Assembly: GCA_016705575.1 (NCBI GenBank)
Contig: JADIXX010000001.1
Location: 1-64,000 of the forward strand
Direction of reading: 5' to 3'
Origin: Candidatus Aalborgicola defluviihabitans
GTDB taxonomy: Bacteria > Pseudomonadota > Gammaproteobacteria > Burkholderiales > Burkholderiaceae_C
Length of the DNA: 64,000 nucleotides
Shown here: piece after piece, positions 43,221 to 52,188 of the stretch
Position numbering within the stretch: position 1 is the stretch's first letter
Layout of the letters: each line of letters begins with the position of its first letter
Made by a program: the position numbers and the translations under genes
Notes under the pieces: model-generated
Told to the model about the DNA's origin: nothing
The model's input: the letters and a program-made list of their open reading frames with translations, nothing else
Databases searched by the model: none

Positions 43221-44912
43221 GTGCGCGCCCATTACAAGTTCTGGCCCAAACGGCTACCGCATGCCATTACCCTTCCCGTCACCTCGCTGTGGGACAACCT
43301 GGAGACCAACGCGCGCCGTTACCCCAACAAGGCAGCGTTGGTATTTTTCGGTACGGTACTGACATATATTCAGTTGCTACAAAAAGCAGAGCAACTTGCG
43401 CAGTGTTTGCGAGGGCTAGGGGTCGAAAAGGGTGATAGGGTTGTGCTGTGCATGCAAAACTGCCCGCAGCTGGTGATTGCCCACTTTGCCATTTTGCGTG
43501 CCAATGCGGTGGTGGTGCCGGTCAACCCCATGAACCGCACGGAAGAACTCAAGCATTACATCACCGACCCCGACGCCCGGGTCGCCATTACCACCGCTGA
43601 TCTCGCCGCCGAATTGGCCCAAGCCAGCAATGCGCTGGACGCCACGACTGGCCTGTCGCACCTGATCATCACGCACTTCACCGACGCCTTTGACGTCAAC
43701 ACGACCGGTGACGACGCACCGCCCACGGCCTGGAACCCCTGGCTGACAACGCGCCACTTGCCGCCCACCCTGCAGGGCGGACAGGTGCTGGACTGGACAC
43801 AGGCGTTGGCCGCCGGTGGCGAGCTACCTGCCCTGCAGGTGGGCCCGGCTGACTTGGCGATACTGCCCTACACCAGCGGCACCACTGGTCTGCCCAAGGG
43901 CTGCATGCACACCCACGCCAGCATCATGCACAACGCGGTGGCCAGTGGCATATGGGGCAATGGTTCGGCCGAGAACGTGGTGCTGGTGGTGGTACCCATG
44001 TTCCATATCACCGGCATGGTCAGCGTTATGCATACCAGTATCCGTGGTGGCGCGACGCTGGTCATCATGCCGCGCTGGGACCGCGACCTGGCCGGGCGCC
44101 TGATCTCGCACAGAAAAGTCACCCACTGGACCAACATCCCCACCATGGTGATCGACCTGTTGAGTAGCCCCAATTTTGCCAGCTACGACCTCTCCAGCCT
44201 GGTGTATATCGGCGGTGGCGGTGCCGCCATGCCTCAAGCCGTGGCCCAGCGCCTGCTGGAACAGTACGACCTGCGCTATGTGGAAGGCTATGGCCTGACC
44301 GAAACCGCCGCACCCTCGCACAGCAACCCACCAGACGCGCCCAAGCAGCAATGCCTGGGCATTCCCTTTATGGGCACTGACGCCCGCGTGGTGGATCCCG
44401 ACACGCTGCAAGAGGTGCCGCAGGGCACATCCGGCGAGATCGTCATCCATGGGCCCGAGGTGTTTCAGGGCTACTGGAAGCGCCCACAGGCCACCGAGGC
44501 GGCCTTTTTTGAGATGGATGGCAAGCGCTTCTTCCGCTCGGGCGACATCGGCATGGTGGATGAAGACGGCTACTTCTTCCTGACCGACCGGCTCAAGCGC
44601 ATGATCAACGCCTCGGGCTTCAAGGTCTGGCCGGCCGAGGTGGAGGCCCTGATGTACCGCCACCCGGCCATCGCCGAGGCCTGCATCATCTCCACCCCCG
44701 ACAGTTACCGTGGCGAATCCGTCAAGGCTGTGGTCGTATTGCGCCCCAGCCACCGCGATCTGGTCACCGAGCAGGAAATCGCCGACTGGTGTCGAGAGAA
44801 CATGGCCGTCTACAAAGTGCCCCGCGTGGTGCAGTTTGTCGATGCCTTGCCCAAGAGCGGAGCGGGTAAAGTCATGTGGCGCACGTTGCAGGAGTCAGAA
44901 GGGATGAAATGA
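43221..44912 (+). CDS. long-chain acyl-CoA synthetase / AMP-binding ligase
   Basis: Adenylate-forming enzyme of 563 residues that activates a carboxylic acid as its CoA thioester. The ATP motif is PYTSGTTGLPKGCMHTHASI, then YGLTETAAPSHSN, the hinge DRLKRMINASGFKVWPAEVE and the C-terminal lysine in PKSGAGKVMWR. GTG 43221 follows AGGAG and gives a normal start. The stop overlaps the ATG of the channel gene, so it opens a four-gene operon. A repeat-like DNA segment lies at 43373-43420. Chain-length preference is not predictable, but the sequence resembles medium/long-chain enzymes. Confidence 0.9.
   Translation: MRAHYKFWPKRLPHAITLPVTSLWDNLETNARRYPNKAALVFFGTVLTYIQLLQKAEQLAQCLRGLGVEKGDRVVLCMQNCPQLVIAHFAILRANAVVVPVNPMNRTEELKHYITDPDARVAITTADLAAELAQASNALDATTGLSHLIITHFTDAFDVNTTGDDAPPTAWNPWLTTRHLPPTLQGGQVLDWTQALAAGGELPALQVGPADLAILPYTSGTTGLPKGCMHTHASIMHNAVASGIWGNGSAENVVLVVVPMFHITGMVSVMHTSIRGGATLVIMPRWDRDLAGRLISHRKVTHWTNIPTMVIDLLSSPNFASYDLSSLVYIGGGGAAMPQAVAQRLLEQYDLRYVEGYGLTETAAPSHSNPPDAPKQQCLGIPFMGTDARVVDPDTLQEVPQGTSGEIVIHGPEVFQGYWKRPQATEAAFFEMDGKRFFRSGDIGMVDEDGYFFLTDRLKRMINASGFKVWPAEVEALMYRHPAIAEACIISTPDSYRGESVKAVVVLRPSHRDLVTEQEIADWCRENMAVYKVPRVVQFVDALPKSGAGKVMWRTLQESEGMK
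43373..43420 (-). repeat. repeat-like sequence inside the acyl-CoA ligase gene (copy G)
   Basis: On the plus strand GTTGCT-ACAAAAAGCAG-AGCAAC forms a perfect 6-bp stem, followed 14 bases later by GCGAGGGCTAG, the reverse complement of the dispersed-repeat core. The order and spacing match the intergenic copies, but here it encodes protein (LLQKAEQLAQCLRGLG). Confidence 0.4.
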
Positions 44913-45787
44913 GCGACAGTAGGGATCAGTCACTGGGAAAGCCCCTCACGGGCTGGCGTTTACGCATTTACACCATCATTTTTGAGGCCGACACGCGCGC
45001 CGGGCGGCTGTTTGACCAGTGGCTGATTGCCGTCATCCTTTCCAGCGTGCTGTTGGTGGTGGTGGACAGCGTGCAACATCTTTCCGGGGCCTGGAGCCGC
45101 GCTTTTCTATTTCTGGAGTGGCTGTTTACCCTGGCCTTTACGCTGGAATACGTGGCGCGATTGGTCTGTGTGCGCCACCCCTTGCGTTACGCACTGAGCT
45201 TCTACGGTCTGATTGACCTGGCTGCCTTGCTCCCGACCTATATTGCCCTGTTTGTGCCAGAAGTGCATGCGCTGATTGATGTGCGCGTGTTGCGTTTGTT
45301 GCGGGTGTTTCGAGTCTTCAAGCTCACCGCCTACGTGGTCGAATACCAGTCGCTTGGCAATGCACTGCGCTCCAGCCGGCGCAAGATTCTGGTCTTTATC
45401 TCTGCCGTGATGATGATCGTGCTGGTCATGGGCACGCTGATGTACGTGGTGGAAGGGCCAGACAACGGCTACAGCAGCATCCCCGCGTCGGTGTACTGGG
45501 CCATTACCACCATGACCACGGTGGGCTACGGTGACGTCACGCCCAAAACCGACCTGGGGCGCCTGATTGCCTCGCTCATGATGCTGCTGGGTTGGGGCAC
45601 ACTGGCGGTGCCCACCGGCATCGTGACCGCAGAGATGACCAGCCAGCGCCGCCACGAAGTGCCCACCACGCGAACCTGCCATGAGTGCCTGACCGAAGGG
45701 CATTCCGCTGAAGCTAACTATTGCCTGCATTGCGGTGCAAAATTGCCAGCTTACCAAACCAGTTTAATCGGAGACAAACATGTTTGA
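44909..45787 (+). CDS. voltage-gated-like potassium channel with zinc-ribbon tail
   Basis: A 292-residue six-helix cation channel. The voltage-sensor-like helix is RVLRLLRVFRVFKLT (about 126-140). The pore has TTVGYGDVTP with the potassium filter TVGYGD at 204-209. After the last helix a cytoplasmic tail has two CxxC pairs (Cys257/260 and Cys272/275, in CHECLTEGH and CLHCG), a likely zinc ribbon. It starts in the stop codon of the ligase gene and its own stop overlaps the next gene by 8 bases. Potassium selectivity is well supported by the filter; the tail's role is unknown, perhaps a metal or redox sensor. Confidence 0.9.
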   Translation: MSDSRDQSLGKPLTGWRLRIYTIIFEADTRAGRLFDQWLIAVILSSVLLVVVDSVQHLSGAWSRAFLFLEWLFTLAFTLEYVARLVCVRHPLRYALSFYGLIDLAALLPTYIALFVPEVHALIDVRVLRLLRVFRVFKLTAYVVEYQSLGNALRSSRRKILVFISAVMMIVLVMGTLMYVVEGPDNGYSSIPASVYWAITTMTTVGYGDVTPKTDLGRLIASLMMLLGWGTLAVPTGIVTAEMTSQRRHEVPTTRTCHECLTEGHSAEANYCLHCGAKLPAYQTSLIGDKHV

Positions 45788-46817
45788 AACCGCTATTGCG
45801 GGCAGTTTGCCCAAGCCATCCTGGCTGTCCGAAACCGAGAAGCTCTGGCCGCAGTGGAAGCTGGCCGGAGCCGAGCTGCAACAGGCCAAGGCCGACGCCA
45901 CGTTGTTGTGGATCAAGGCGCAGGAGGATGCGGGGCTGGACATCGTGGGCGACGGCGAACAATCGCGCCAGCACTTTGTGCATGGCTTTCTGGAGCAGGT
46001 CGAGGGCATCGACTTTGCGCACAAGGTCGAGATGGGCATCCGCAACGACCGCTACAAGGCCATGGTGCCCCAGGTCGTGGCTCCATTGCGTTTGAAGGGC
46101 CGCGTGCATGCGTTTGAGGCCCAACTCGCCCGCGCCCACACCCAGAGAAAGCTTAAATTCACCTTGCCCGGCCCGCTGACCATTGTGGACACCGTGGCTG
46201 ACAACTACTACGGTGACCGCAAGACCTTGGCCTTTGCTTTTGCCGAATTGCTCAACCAGGAAGCGCTGGCCTTGCAGGCCGATGGGGTGGACATCATCCA
46301 GTTCGATGAACCCGCTTTTAACGTCTATATGAAAGATGCGGCAGACTGGGGCGTCAAGGCATTGGAGATCGCCGTCAAAGGATTGACCTGCACCACTGCC
46401 GTGCACATTTGCTACGGCTATGGGATCAAGGCCAATACCGATTGGAAAGAAACCCTGGGTCAGGATTGGCGCCAGTATGCGCAGGTGTTCCCCGCACTGG
46501 CTGCCAGCTCTATCCAGCAGGTCAGCCTGGAGTGCTACCACTCCCACGTGCCGCCCGAGATGATGGACTTGCTCAAAGGCAAGGACGTGATGGTGGGCGT
46601 AATCGACGTGGCCAGCGACGTGATCGAAACCCCGGAGCAAATTGCCGACACCATCGGCATGGCCCTGCAGCATGTGCCCAGGGACCGCTTGTTCCCCTGC
46701 ACCAACTGCGGTCTGGCGCCCATGAGCCGCGAGGTGGCGCTTAAAAAATTGGAAGCGCTGGCGCAAGGTGCGGCCCTGGCGCGTGCGCGTTATGGTCAAA
46801 CCGGGGCCTGCTCGTGA
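45780..46817 (+). CDS. core methionine synthase (MesD-like, MetE C-terminal family)
   Basis: A 345-residue zinc enzyme matching only the catalytic half of MetE. It begins TAIAGSLPKPSWLSETEKLW. It has the zinc ligands in AVHICYGYG (about 208-212) and PCTNCG (about 305-309), and DIIQFDEPAFN for substrate. The pattern is closest to MesD-type core methionine synthases, which in known cases need the oxygen-dependent partner MesX (DUF1852) rather than methyl-tetrahydrofolate triglutamate. No MesX gene is next to it here. CGGAG stands six bases before the ATG. It overlaps the channel gene upstream and the serine hydrolase downstream (GTGA). Confidence 0.85.
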   Translation: MFETAIAGSLPKPSWLSETEKLWPQWKLAGAELQQAKADATLLWIKAQEDAGLDIVGDGEQSRQHFVHGFLEQVEGIDFAHKVEMGIRNDRYKAMVPQVVAPLRLKGRVHAFEAQLARAHTQRKLKFTLPGPLTIVDTVADNYYGDRKTLAFAFAELLNQEALALQADGVDIIQFDEPAFNVYMKDAADWGVKALEIAVKGLTCTTAVHICYGYGIKANTDWKETLGQDWRQYAQVFPALAASSIQQVSLECYHSHVPPEMMDLLKGKDVMVGVIDVASDVIETPEQIADTIGMALQHVPRDRLFPCTNCGLAPMSREVALKKLEALAQGAALARARYGQTGACS

Positions 46818-48019
46818 CCACTGCCCAGCATCTCCCCCTGGGATCGGCTAAAGACCTGGGCTTTTGCCCCCAGCGCACCCGCAACCTGGTCGAGGTCTTG
46901 CAGGCCGAAGTCGCCCGGGCCCGCCTGCCAGGCGCGGTGGCTCTCATTGCGCGCCACGGCCAGGTGCTGCTGCACGAAACCGTGGGCCAACAAGACCCGG
47001 CCAACGGTGTGCCCATGGCGCAGGATTCGATCTTTCGCATCTACTCCATGACCAAACCCATCGTCTCGGTGGCCGTGATGATGCTCATGGAGCGCGGCCA
47101 GCTCTTGCTGAGCGACCCAGTGGCCCAGTATTTGCCCGAGTTTGAAGACGTCAAGCTCACCACCGCCATCCACGGCCGCGCAGTGCAGCACCGACCGCGC
47201 CACGCGCCCACCGTGCAAGACCTGCTGCGTCACACCGCCGGGCTGACCTACGAGATTTTGGGTAGCGAACCCATCCAACGCCAATATGCCCAGGCCCAGC
47301 TGGCCTCACGTGGGCGCACCAACCGCGAATTTTCCCAAGCGCTGGCCGCTATCCCGCTGATGTTCGAGCCGGGCACAGTGTGGGAATACAGCCGTGCCAC
47401 CGATCTGCTGGGCGCTTTGGTGGAGGTGGTTAGTGGCCAACCCCTGGGCGAGTTTTTGCACGGCAACATCCTGGGCCCGCTGGGCATGGTCGACACCAGT
47501 TTTGTGGTGCCGCCTGACAAACACCACCGCATCGCGGAGCCGTTTGAGAAAGACCCAGACGGCGGCATCACCCCCCGCTTGATCGATTTGCGCAATCCAG
47601 TGGCCATGGAGGCCGGTGGGGCAGGGCTGGCATCCACATCTGCTGACTACGCACGCTTCTTGCAATGCTTGCTAAATGGTGGCGAGTTGGATGGCCAACG
47701 CATTCTCAGCCCAGCCACCGTACGCTACATGACGTCCGACCACCTGGGGTCAATCGGCGTGCACCGCGCAGGGCGTTCCGGCGAACTGCTGCCACCTGGC
47801 CACGGCTTCGGCCTGGGCTTTGCCGTGCGGCTGGAGGAGGGCATTGCGGCGCAGGCTGGCTCCAAGGGCTTGTATTTTTGGGGCGGCATAGCTGGAACCA
47901 CTTTTTTCGTAGACCCAGCAAAGGATTTCTTCGCGTTGATGATGCTGCAGGCGCCCAACCAGCGGGACTACTACCGGCCGCTGTTTCGGAACTTGGTGTA
48001 TGCGGCGCTGCTGGAGTAG
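46814..48019 (+). CDS. serine hydrolase of the beta-lactamase/esterase (class C-like) family
   Basis: A 401-residue cytoplasmic-looking hydrolase (no signal peptide). The nucleophile motif S-x-x-K is SMTK near residue 78 in FRIYSMTKPIVSVAVMML. The Y-x-N/S position reads YSR (TVWEYSRATDLLGALVEVVS). HTAG is present at HTAGLTYEILG, and a GGIAGT segment lies near the C-terminus. Relatives include the EstB esterases, so an ester or lactone substrate is likelier than a beta-lactam. GTG 46814 overlaps the stop of the methionine synthase gene, ending the four-gene operon. Dispersed repeat copy D follows its stop. Confidence 0.86.
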   Translation: MTTAQHLPLGSAKDLGFCPQRTRNLVEVLQAEVARARLPGAVALIARHGQVLLHETVGQQDPANGVPMAQDSIFRIYSMTKPIVSVAVMMLMERGQLLLSDPVAQYLPEFEDVKLTTAIHGRAVQHRPRHAPTVQDLLRHTAGLTYEILGSEPIQRQYAQAQLASRGRTNREFSQALAAIPLMFEPGTVWEYSRATDLLGALVEVVSGQPLGEFLHGNILGPLGMVDTSFVVPPDKHHRIAEPFEKDPDGGITPRLIDLRNPVAMEAGGAGLASTSADYARFLQCLLNGGELDGQRILSPATVRYMTSDHLGSIGVHRAGRSGELLPPGHGFGLGFAVRLEEGIAAQAGSKGLYFWGGIAGTTFFVDPAKDFFALMMLQAPNQRDYYRPLFRNLVYAALLE

Positions 48020-48037
48020 TTAGTGGTATTTTAGGCC

Positions 48038-48084
48038 TCCAGCCCTCGTGGAATATACGTAAGTAGCTATCAAAGAAATAGCTA
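48038..48084 (+). repeat. dispersed hairpin repeat, copy D
   Basis: CCAGCCCTCGTGG at 48039-48051, then a perfect 7-bp stem TAGCTAT (48064-48070), loop CAAAGAA, ATAGCTA (48078-48084). It lies between the convergent ends of the serine hydrolase and the oxidoreductase, where it may act as a bidirectional terminator. Confidence 0.75.
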
Positions 48085-48110
48085 ATTACATATTTTCGTC
48101 AGCGTTTCTT

Positions 48111-49181
48111 TCAGTCCTTGGCCACTTCCAACACCAGCTTGCCGAAGTTCTCGCCGTTGAACAGCTTGAGCAGCGTTTCAGGGAACGTCTGCAGGCCCAC
48201 CACCACGTCCTCCTTGCTCTTCATGCGGCCTTCCTTCAGGTAGCCCGCCATCTCTGCCACGGCCAAGTGGTAGCGGTCGGCGTAGTCGAACACCACAATG
48301 CCTTCCATGCGCGCGCGGTTCACCAACAGGCTCAGGTAGTTCTTGGGGCCTTGTACGGCGGTCGTGTTGTTGTACTGGCTGATGGCGCCGCAGATGATGA
48401 TGCGCGCACCACGGGTGATCTTGGCCAGCACATCGTCCAGAATCTCGCCGCCCACGTTGTCAAAGTAAATGTCCACGCCCTTGGGGCAGTGCTCTTTAAG
48501 GCCGGCACGTACGGCGCCAGGGCCAGCCTTGTAGTCAATGCAGGCATCAAAGCCTAGTTCTTTCACCACCCAGTCGCACTTGGCCGCGCCACCGGCAATG
48601 CCCACCACGCGGCAGCCTTTGAGCTTGGCGAGCTGGCCCACGGTCTGGCCGACAGCACCAGCCGCACCCGACACCACGACCGTCTCGCCCGCTTTGGGCA
48701 TGCCCACGTCCATCAGGCCAAAGTAGCCGGTCATGCCGGGCATGCCCAGCACGTTGAGCCACTGGGTCAGGCTGCCCGCGCGCAGGTCGATTTTGACGAG
48801 GCCGTTGCGTTTGATTTCATCTGCCGCGATGGTGATGTATTCCTGCACGCCAAAGCCCGCGCTCACATAGTCGCCCACCGCGAACTTGTCGTTTTTGGAC
48901 GCAATCACCTTGCCCACGCCACCGGCCCGCATGACTTCTCCTATGCCCACCGGCGGGATGTAGCTCTTGCCTTCGTTCATCCAGCCGCGCATGGCGGGGT
49001 CCAGGCTCAGGGCCAGGGTTTTCAGCGTCACGCCGCCTTCAGACGGTTCGGCCACGGCTTCGGTGGTATGGTTCCAGTCGGTGGACTTGGGTAGGCCAAC
49101 GGGGCGGGCGGCAAGGCGGATCTGGTGGTTGACGAGGTTGGCGAGGACATGGGTGCGGACTCCTGGTGAATGAGCGCGCAT
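48111..49181 (-). CDS. NADP-dependent MDR-family oxidoreductase (CurA/leukotriene-B4 type)
   Basis: Zinc-free medium-chain reductase of 356 residues, of the CurA/prostaglandin-reductase type that reduces alkenals, enones or quinones. Cofactor motif VSGAAGAVGQTVGQLAKLKG near residue 165. Other family blocks are SLDPAMRGWMNEGKSYIPPV, MPGMTGYFGLMDVGMPKAGE, and DIYFDNVGGEILDDVLAKIT. No cysteine zinc ligands are seen. ATG 49181 is the only start that gives the normal N-terminal domain. It is divergent from the saccharopine-dehydrogenase-like gene with only 74 bases between the starts. Confidence 0.92.
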   Translation of the reverse strand: MRAHSPGVRTHVLANLVNHQIRLAARPVGLPKSTDWNHTTEAVAEPSEGGVTLKTLALSLDPAMRGWMNEGKSYIPPVGIGEVMRAGGVGKVIASKNDKFAVGDYVSAGFGVQEYITIAADEIKRNGLVKIDLRAGSLTQWLNVLGMPGMTGYFGLMDVGMPKAGETVVVSGAAGAVGQTVGQLAKLKGCRVVGIAGGAAKCDWVVKELGFDACIDYKAGPGAVRAGLKEHCPKGVDIYFDNVGGEILDDVLAKITRGARIIICGAISQYNNTTAVQGPKNYLSLLVNRARMEGIVVFDYADRYHLAVAEMAGYLKEGRMKSKEDVVVGLQTFPETLLKLFNGENFGKLVLEVAKD

Positions 49182-49255
49182 GGTACTGTGACAGCGGCGA
49201 AGTTGGCGTATCCTGCGTGACAGCTAAAACCACCAATGATCGACAGGAACTCGCC

Positions 49256-50494
49256 ATGCCCTTGAAAGTTGCCAACAACCGGCCGTATGACGTCGTTCTG
49301 TACGGCGCCAGTGGTTTTGTCGGGCGCCAGACGGTGGCCTACTTTGCACGCCATCTGCAGGTTAAGTCCTTGGGGCTGCAATGGGCGATTGCCGGGCGCA
49401 GTGCTACCAAACTGAACGCAGTGCGCAAGGACTGTGGCGCCCCTAAAGTGGGTGTGGTGGTGGCAGAGGCCCATGACCGCGACGCCATGGATGCGCTGGC
49501 CCGCAACGCGCGCGTGGTGCTGAGCACTGCTGGCCCGTTTGCACTGTACGGTAGCGAACTGGTGGCGGCCTGCGTGCGCCACGGCACGCACTATGTGGAC
49601 ATCACTGGCGAGACGCCTTGGGTGAAGGGCCTGATTGATCAGCACCACGACGCGGCCCAGCGCACGGGTGCGCGCATCATTCCCTTTTGCGGCTTTGACT
49701 CCATTCCCTCTGACCTGAGCGCCTACCTGGCCAACCAGGCGATGCAAGATCGTCATGGTGAGGTCTGCACCCAGGTCAAGGCCGCATTCAGTATTCGCGG
49801 TGGCTTCAACGGCGGCACGCTGGCCTCGCTGTTCAATATGCTGGCCTCGGGGCAGACTAAAGCCATGGCCGATCCCTTTTTGCTCAATCCTGAAGGCACA
49901 CGCCCAACTGATGCGCAGGCCCATGCCGACCCGATTGCGCCACGCTTTGATACCGACTTCTCGGCCTGGCTGGCACCGTTCATGATGGGTCCTATCAACA
50001 CCCGGGTGGTGCGCCGCAGCGCAGCATTGCTGGGGTATGCCCAAGGTTATGCCTACCAGGAGTATCTGCGGCTGGGGCGTGGTCCGGTCGCTGCGATGGC
50101 CGCCGCCAGCCTGAGTGCAGGCTCGTTCACGTCTCAAGCGGCCCTGCGGTTGGCGCCTGTGCGCAATCTGGCGCAAAAGCTGGCGCCGCCACCGGGTGCC
50201 GGACCGTCGGAGGCCAGCATGGATGGCGGATCGTTTCGCTGCCAATGGGTGGGTCACAGCGCCAGCGGTAAGACGGTGCGCGGCATGATTGCCGACCAGG
50301 GTGATCCGGGCAACCGCGCCACGACCAAGATGCTGTGCGAATCGGCTCTGGCGCTGGCCCTGCAGCTGGATGAATTGCCGGGTGGGCGCCAATACGGCGG
50401 CCTGCTCACACCCGCCAGCGCGCTGGGTGACGTGCTGGTACAGCGTCTGCGCGTGGCGGGCATGACACTACAGTTAGAGCCGGCACAACACTAA
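49256..50494 (+). CDS. saccharopine-dehydrogenase-like (trans-acting enoyl reductase family) protein
   Basis: A 412-residue NAD(P)-binding protein. The N-terminal Rossmann motif is VVLYGASGFVGRQTVAYFAR. RVVLSTAGPFALYGSELVAA and THYVDITGETPWVKGLIDQH are the marks of the saccharopine-dehydrogenase-like family. Mycobacterial members act as trans-acting enoyl reductases in lipid synthesis; the substrate here is unknown. I chose ATG 49256 after CAGGAAC; a longer in-frame start at 49166 overlaps the divergent gene. It lies 38 bases before an SDR gene, probably one operon. Confidence 0.87.
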   Translation: MPLKVANNRPYDVVLYGASGFVGRQTVAYFARHLQVKSLGLQWAIAGRSATKLNAVRKDCGAPKVGVVVAEAHDRDAMDALARNARVVLSTAGPFALYGSELVAACVRHGTHYVDITGETPWVKGLIDQHHDAAQRTGARIIPFCGFDSIPSDLSAYLANQAMQDRHGEVCTQVKAAFSIRGGFNGGTLASLFNMLASGQTKAMADPFLLNPEGTRPTDAQAHADPIAPRFDTDFSAWLAPFMMGPINTRVVRRSAALLGYAQGYAYQEYLRLGRGPVAAMAAASLSAGSFTSQAALRLAPVRNLAQKLAPPPGAGPSEASMDGGSFRCQWVGHSASGKTVRGMIADQGDPGNRATTKMLCESALALALQLDELPGGRQYGGLLTPASALGDVLVQRLRVAGMTLQLEPAQH

Positions 50495-50532
50495 ACATCC
50501 TTTGTAGCCAACTTCAATATAGCGAGCACACC

Positions 50533-51351
50533 ATGACCCATCCCTCCACCTCTAAGCCTTCCACCCGACAAACTGCCCTGATCACTGGTGCCTCATCGGG
50601 CATTGGTGAGGCGCTGGCCCATTGCTTTGCCACGGCCAAGATGGATCTGGTTTTGGTGGCCCGTAGCGAGGGCAAGCTCCGGGACTTGTCGCAAACCCTG
50701 GCGGCCAAGCACGGCGTTACCGTGCGCGTGCAACCAGCCGATTTGTCACAACCCGGCGCTGTGGCGTACTTGCACGCTGACCTGCAGCGTAAACGCTGCC
50801 AGGTGGATGTGTTGGTCAATTGCGCGGGCGTTCTGGAGCAGGGTGCGTTCACCGCCATTGCTCCGGAGAAGCACCAGGCCATCATTGACATCAACATCTC
50901 GGGCCTTACTGCCATGCTGGGTGCCTTTGTTCCGGAAATGGTGCACCGGGGCAGTGGGCGGGTGCTCAATGTGGCCTCGATAGCGGCTTTTCAGCCCGTT
51001 CCAACTCTGGCCAGTTATGCGGCCAGTAAGGCCTACGTGCTGTCTTTGTCCGAGTCATTGGCCGAAGAGTTGCGCGGAACCGGTGTGACCGTAACCGCCC
51101 TGTGCCCTGGCATCACAGCTACCCAAATGCTGACCCAGGCTGCAGGGGCGAATGTCAAGATTGGACAGTTGCCCAGCTTTCTGGTGGGTGATGTGGAAGC
51201 CGTTGCTATCCAAGCCTTTGAGGCCTGCATGAAAGGAGTCGCCATTTGCGTGCCGGGCGCTGTCAACCAGGCGGCCATGCTGGCCTCGCGCGGCACGCCC
51301 AAGTGGCTTGTGCGTCGTATTGGTGGCCTGCTGGGGCGCAAGGCGCTGTAG
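50533..51351 (+). CDS. short-chain dehydrogenase/reductase
   Basis: Classical SDR of 272 residues. Cofactor motif TGASSGIGEALAHCFATAKM, then NCAGVLEQG, and the catalytic Ser (NVASIAAFQ) with YAASK (Tyr and Lys). The type resembles DltE/YqjQ-like SDRs, often active on acyl or keto lipids. It follows the saccharopine-dehydrogenase-like gene and precedes the oxygenase by 35 bases, so the three may share a pathway, which I cannot name. Confidence 0.92.
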   Translation: MTHPSTSKPSTRQTALITGASSGIGEALAHCFATAKMDLVLVARSEGKLRDLSQTLAAKHGVTVRVQPADLSQPGAVAYLHADLQRKRCQVDVLVNCAGVLEQGAFTAIAPEKHQAIIDINISGLTAMLGAFVPEMVHRGSGRVLNVASIAAFQPVPTLASYAASKAYVLSLSESLAEELRGTGVTVTALCPGITATQMLTQAAGANVKIGQLPSFLVGDVEAVAIQAFEACMKGVAICVPGAVNQAAMLASRGTPKWLVRRIGGLLGRKAL

Positions 51352-51386
51352 TGGTGAGCAGGCCGCCTGCCTTTAAGCTACAGGGC

Positions 51387-52127
51387 ATGACAAACAAGCT
51401 ATTTTCTCCCCCGAGCGTGGGCCTTGATGCGGCTGTAGTTACCCTGCAACGGCAAGGCTATGCCGTGCTCGGTGCCCAGTCCGTTCACGCGCTTGCGCAC
51501 ACTACGGCAACCGACCTGCAGGCCTTGGTTTCCAGTTGGAACGATCTGCCAGCGGACCAATACCTGAAAGACGGTGGACGCTACCGGCGCCGGCGGCATG
51601 CCAGTTACATTGTTCAAGGAGACGATGTGCAGGCGGTGCCCCACCGCGCCCACTGGCAACCGCTGGAATACAACGCATTGCATGGTGGAATGCAGCGCTG
51701 GTTTGAACCGGTGGCAACCACCACCACTGCGTTGCCGGCCTGGTCGCAGCTGTTGTGCGCGCTGGCACAGTTGTGCTCCCACCTGAAAGGTGCACAACCC
51801 TGGTATGTGGAGGCACATCAGTTCCGTATTGATACCACCGACGGCATTGGCCGGCCCACACCCGAAGGCGCGCACCGCGATGGTGTCGATTTGGTAGCGG
51901 TGTTCCTGGTGGACCGCCAGGGCATCAAGGGTGGCGAGACACGGGTGTTTGAGGCAGATGGCCCAAATGGTCAGCGCTTTACGTTGTCCGAGCCGTGGTC
52001 AGTGTTGTTGCTGGACGATGCGCGGGTGATCCATGAATCCACACCCATTCAGCCTGTGGCGCAGGGTGGACACCGTGACACCTTGGTAGTTACCCTGCGT
52101 TCTGGACGCTTTCAAGACGAAGCTTAG
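51387..52127 (+). CDS. 2OG-Fe(II) dioxygenase-family protein (BsmA/YqcI-like)
   Basis: A 246-residue protein with the jelly-roll core of the 2-oxoglutarate/Fe(II) dioxygenase family. The metal motif H-x-D is seen in GAHRDGVDLVAVFLVDRQGI, and a distal His in ARVIHESTPI, followed by the 2OG-binding Arg in HRDTLVVTLRSG. Members of this group hydroxylate free amino acids; the substrate here is not known. I chose ATG 51387, because the upstream extension overlaps the SDR gene and is not family-like. Last gene of a probable three-gene operon. Confidence 0.82.
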   Translation: MTNKLFSPPSVGLDAAVVTLQRQGYAVLGAQSVHALAHTTATDLQALVSSWNDLPADQYLKDGGRYRRRRHASYIVQGDDVQAVPHRAHWQPLEYNALHGGMQRWFEPVATTTTALPAWSQLLCALAQLCSHLKGAQPWYVEAHQFRIDTTDGIGRPTPEGAHRDGVDLVAVFLVDRQGIKGGETRVFEADGPNGQRFTLSEPWSVLLLDDARVIHESTPIQPVAQGGHRDTLVVTLRSGRFQDEA

Positions 52128-52188
52128 CTTAGAGATAGCCGGACTAAAATGCACTATAGAACCGGGTTCACCGGTCACTAGGAGTGAT

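Noticed and set aside
45714..46799. 361-codon open frame antisense to the methionine synthase
   Set aside because: His/Gln/Gly-rich shadow with no domain; the plus strand has the full zinc site.
46814..48019. Serine hydrolase as an antibiotic-resistance beta-lactamase
   Set aside because: No signal peptide and YSR in place of YxN; fits EstB-like esterases better.
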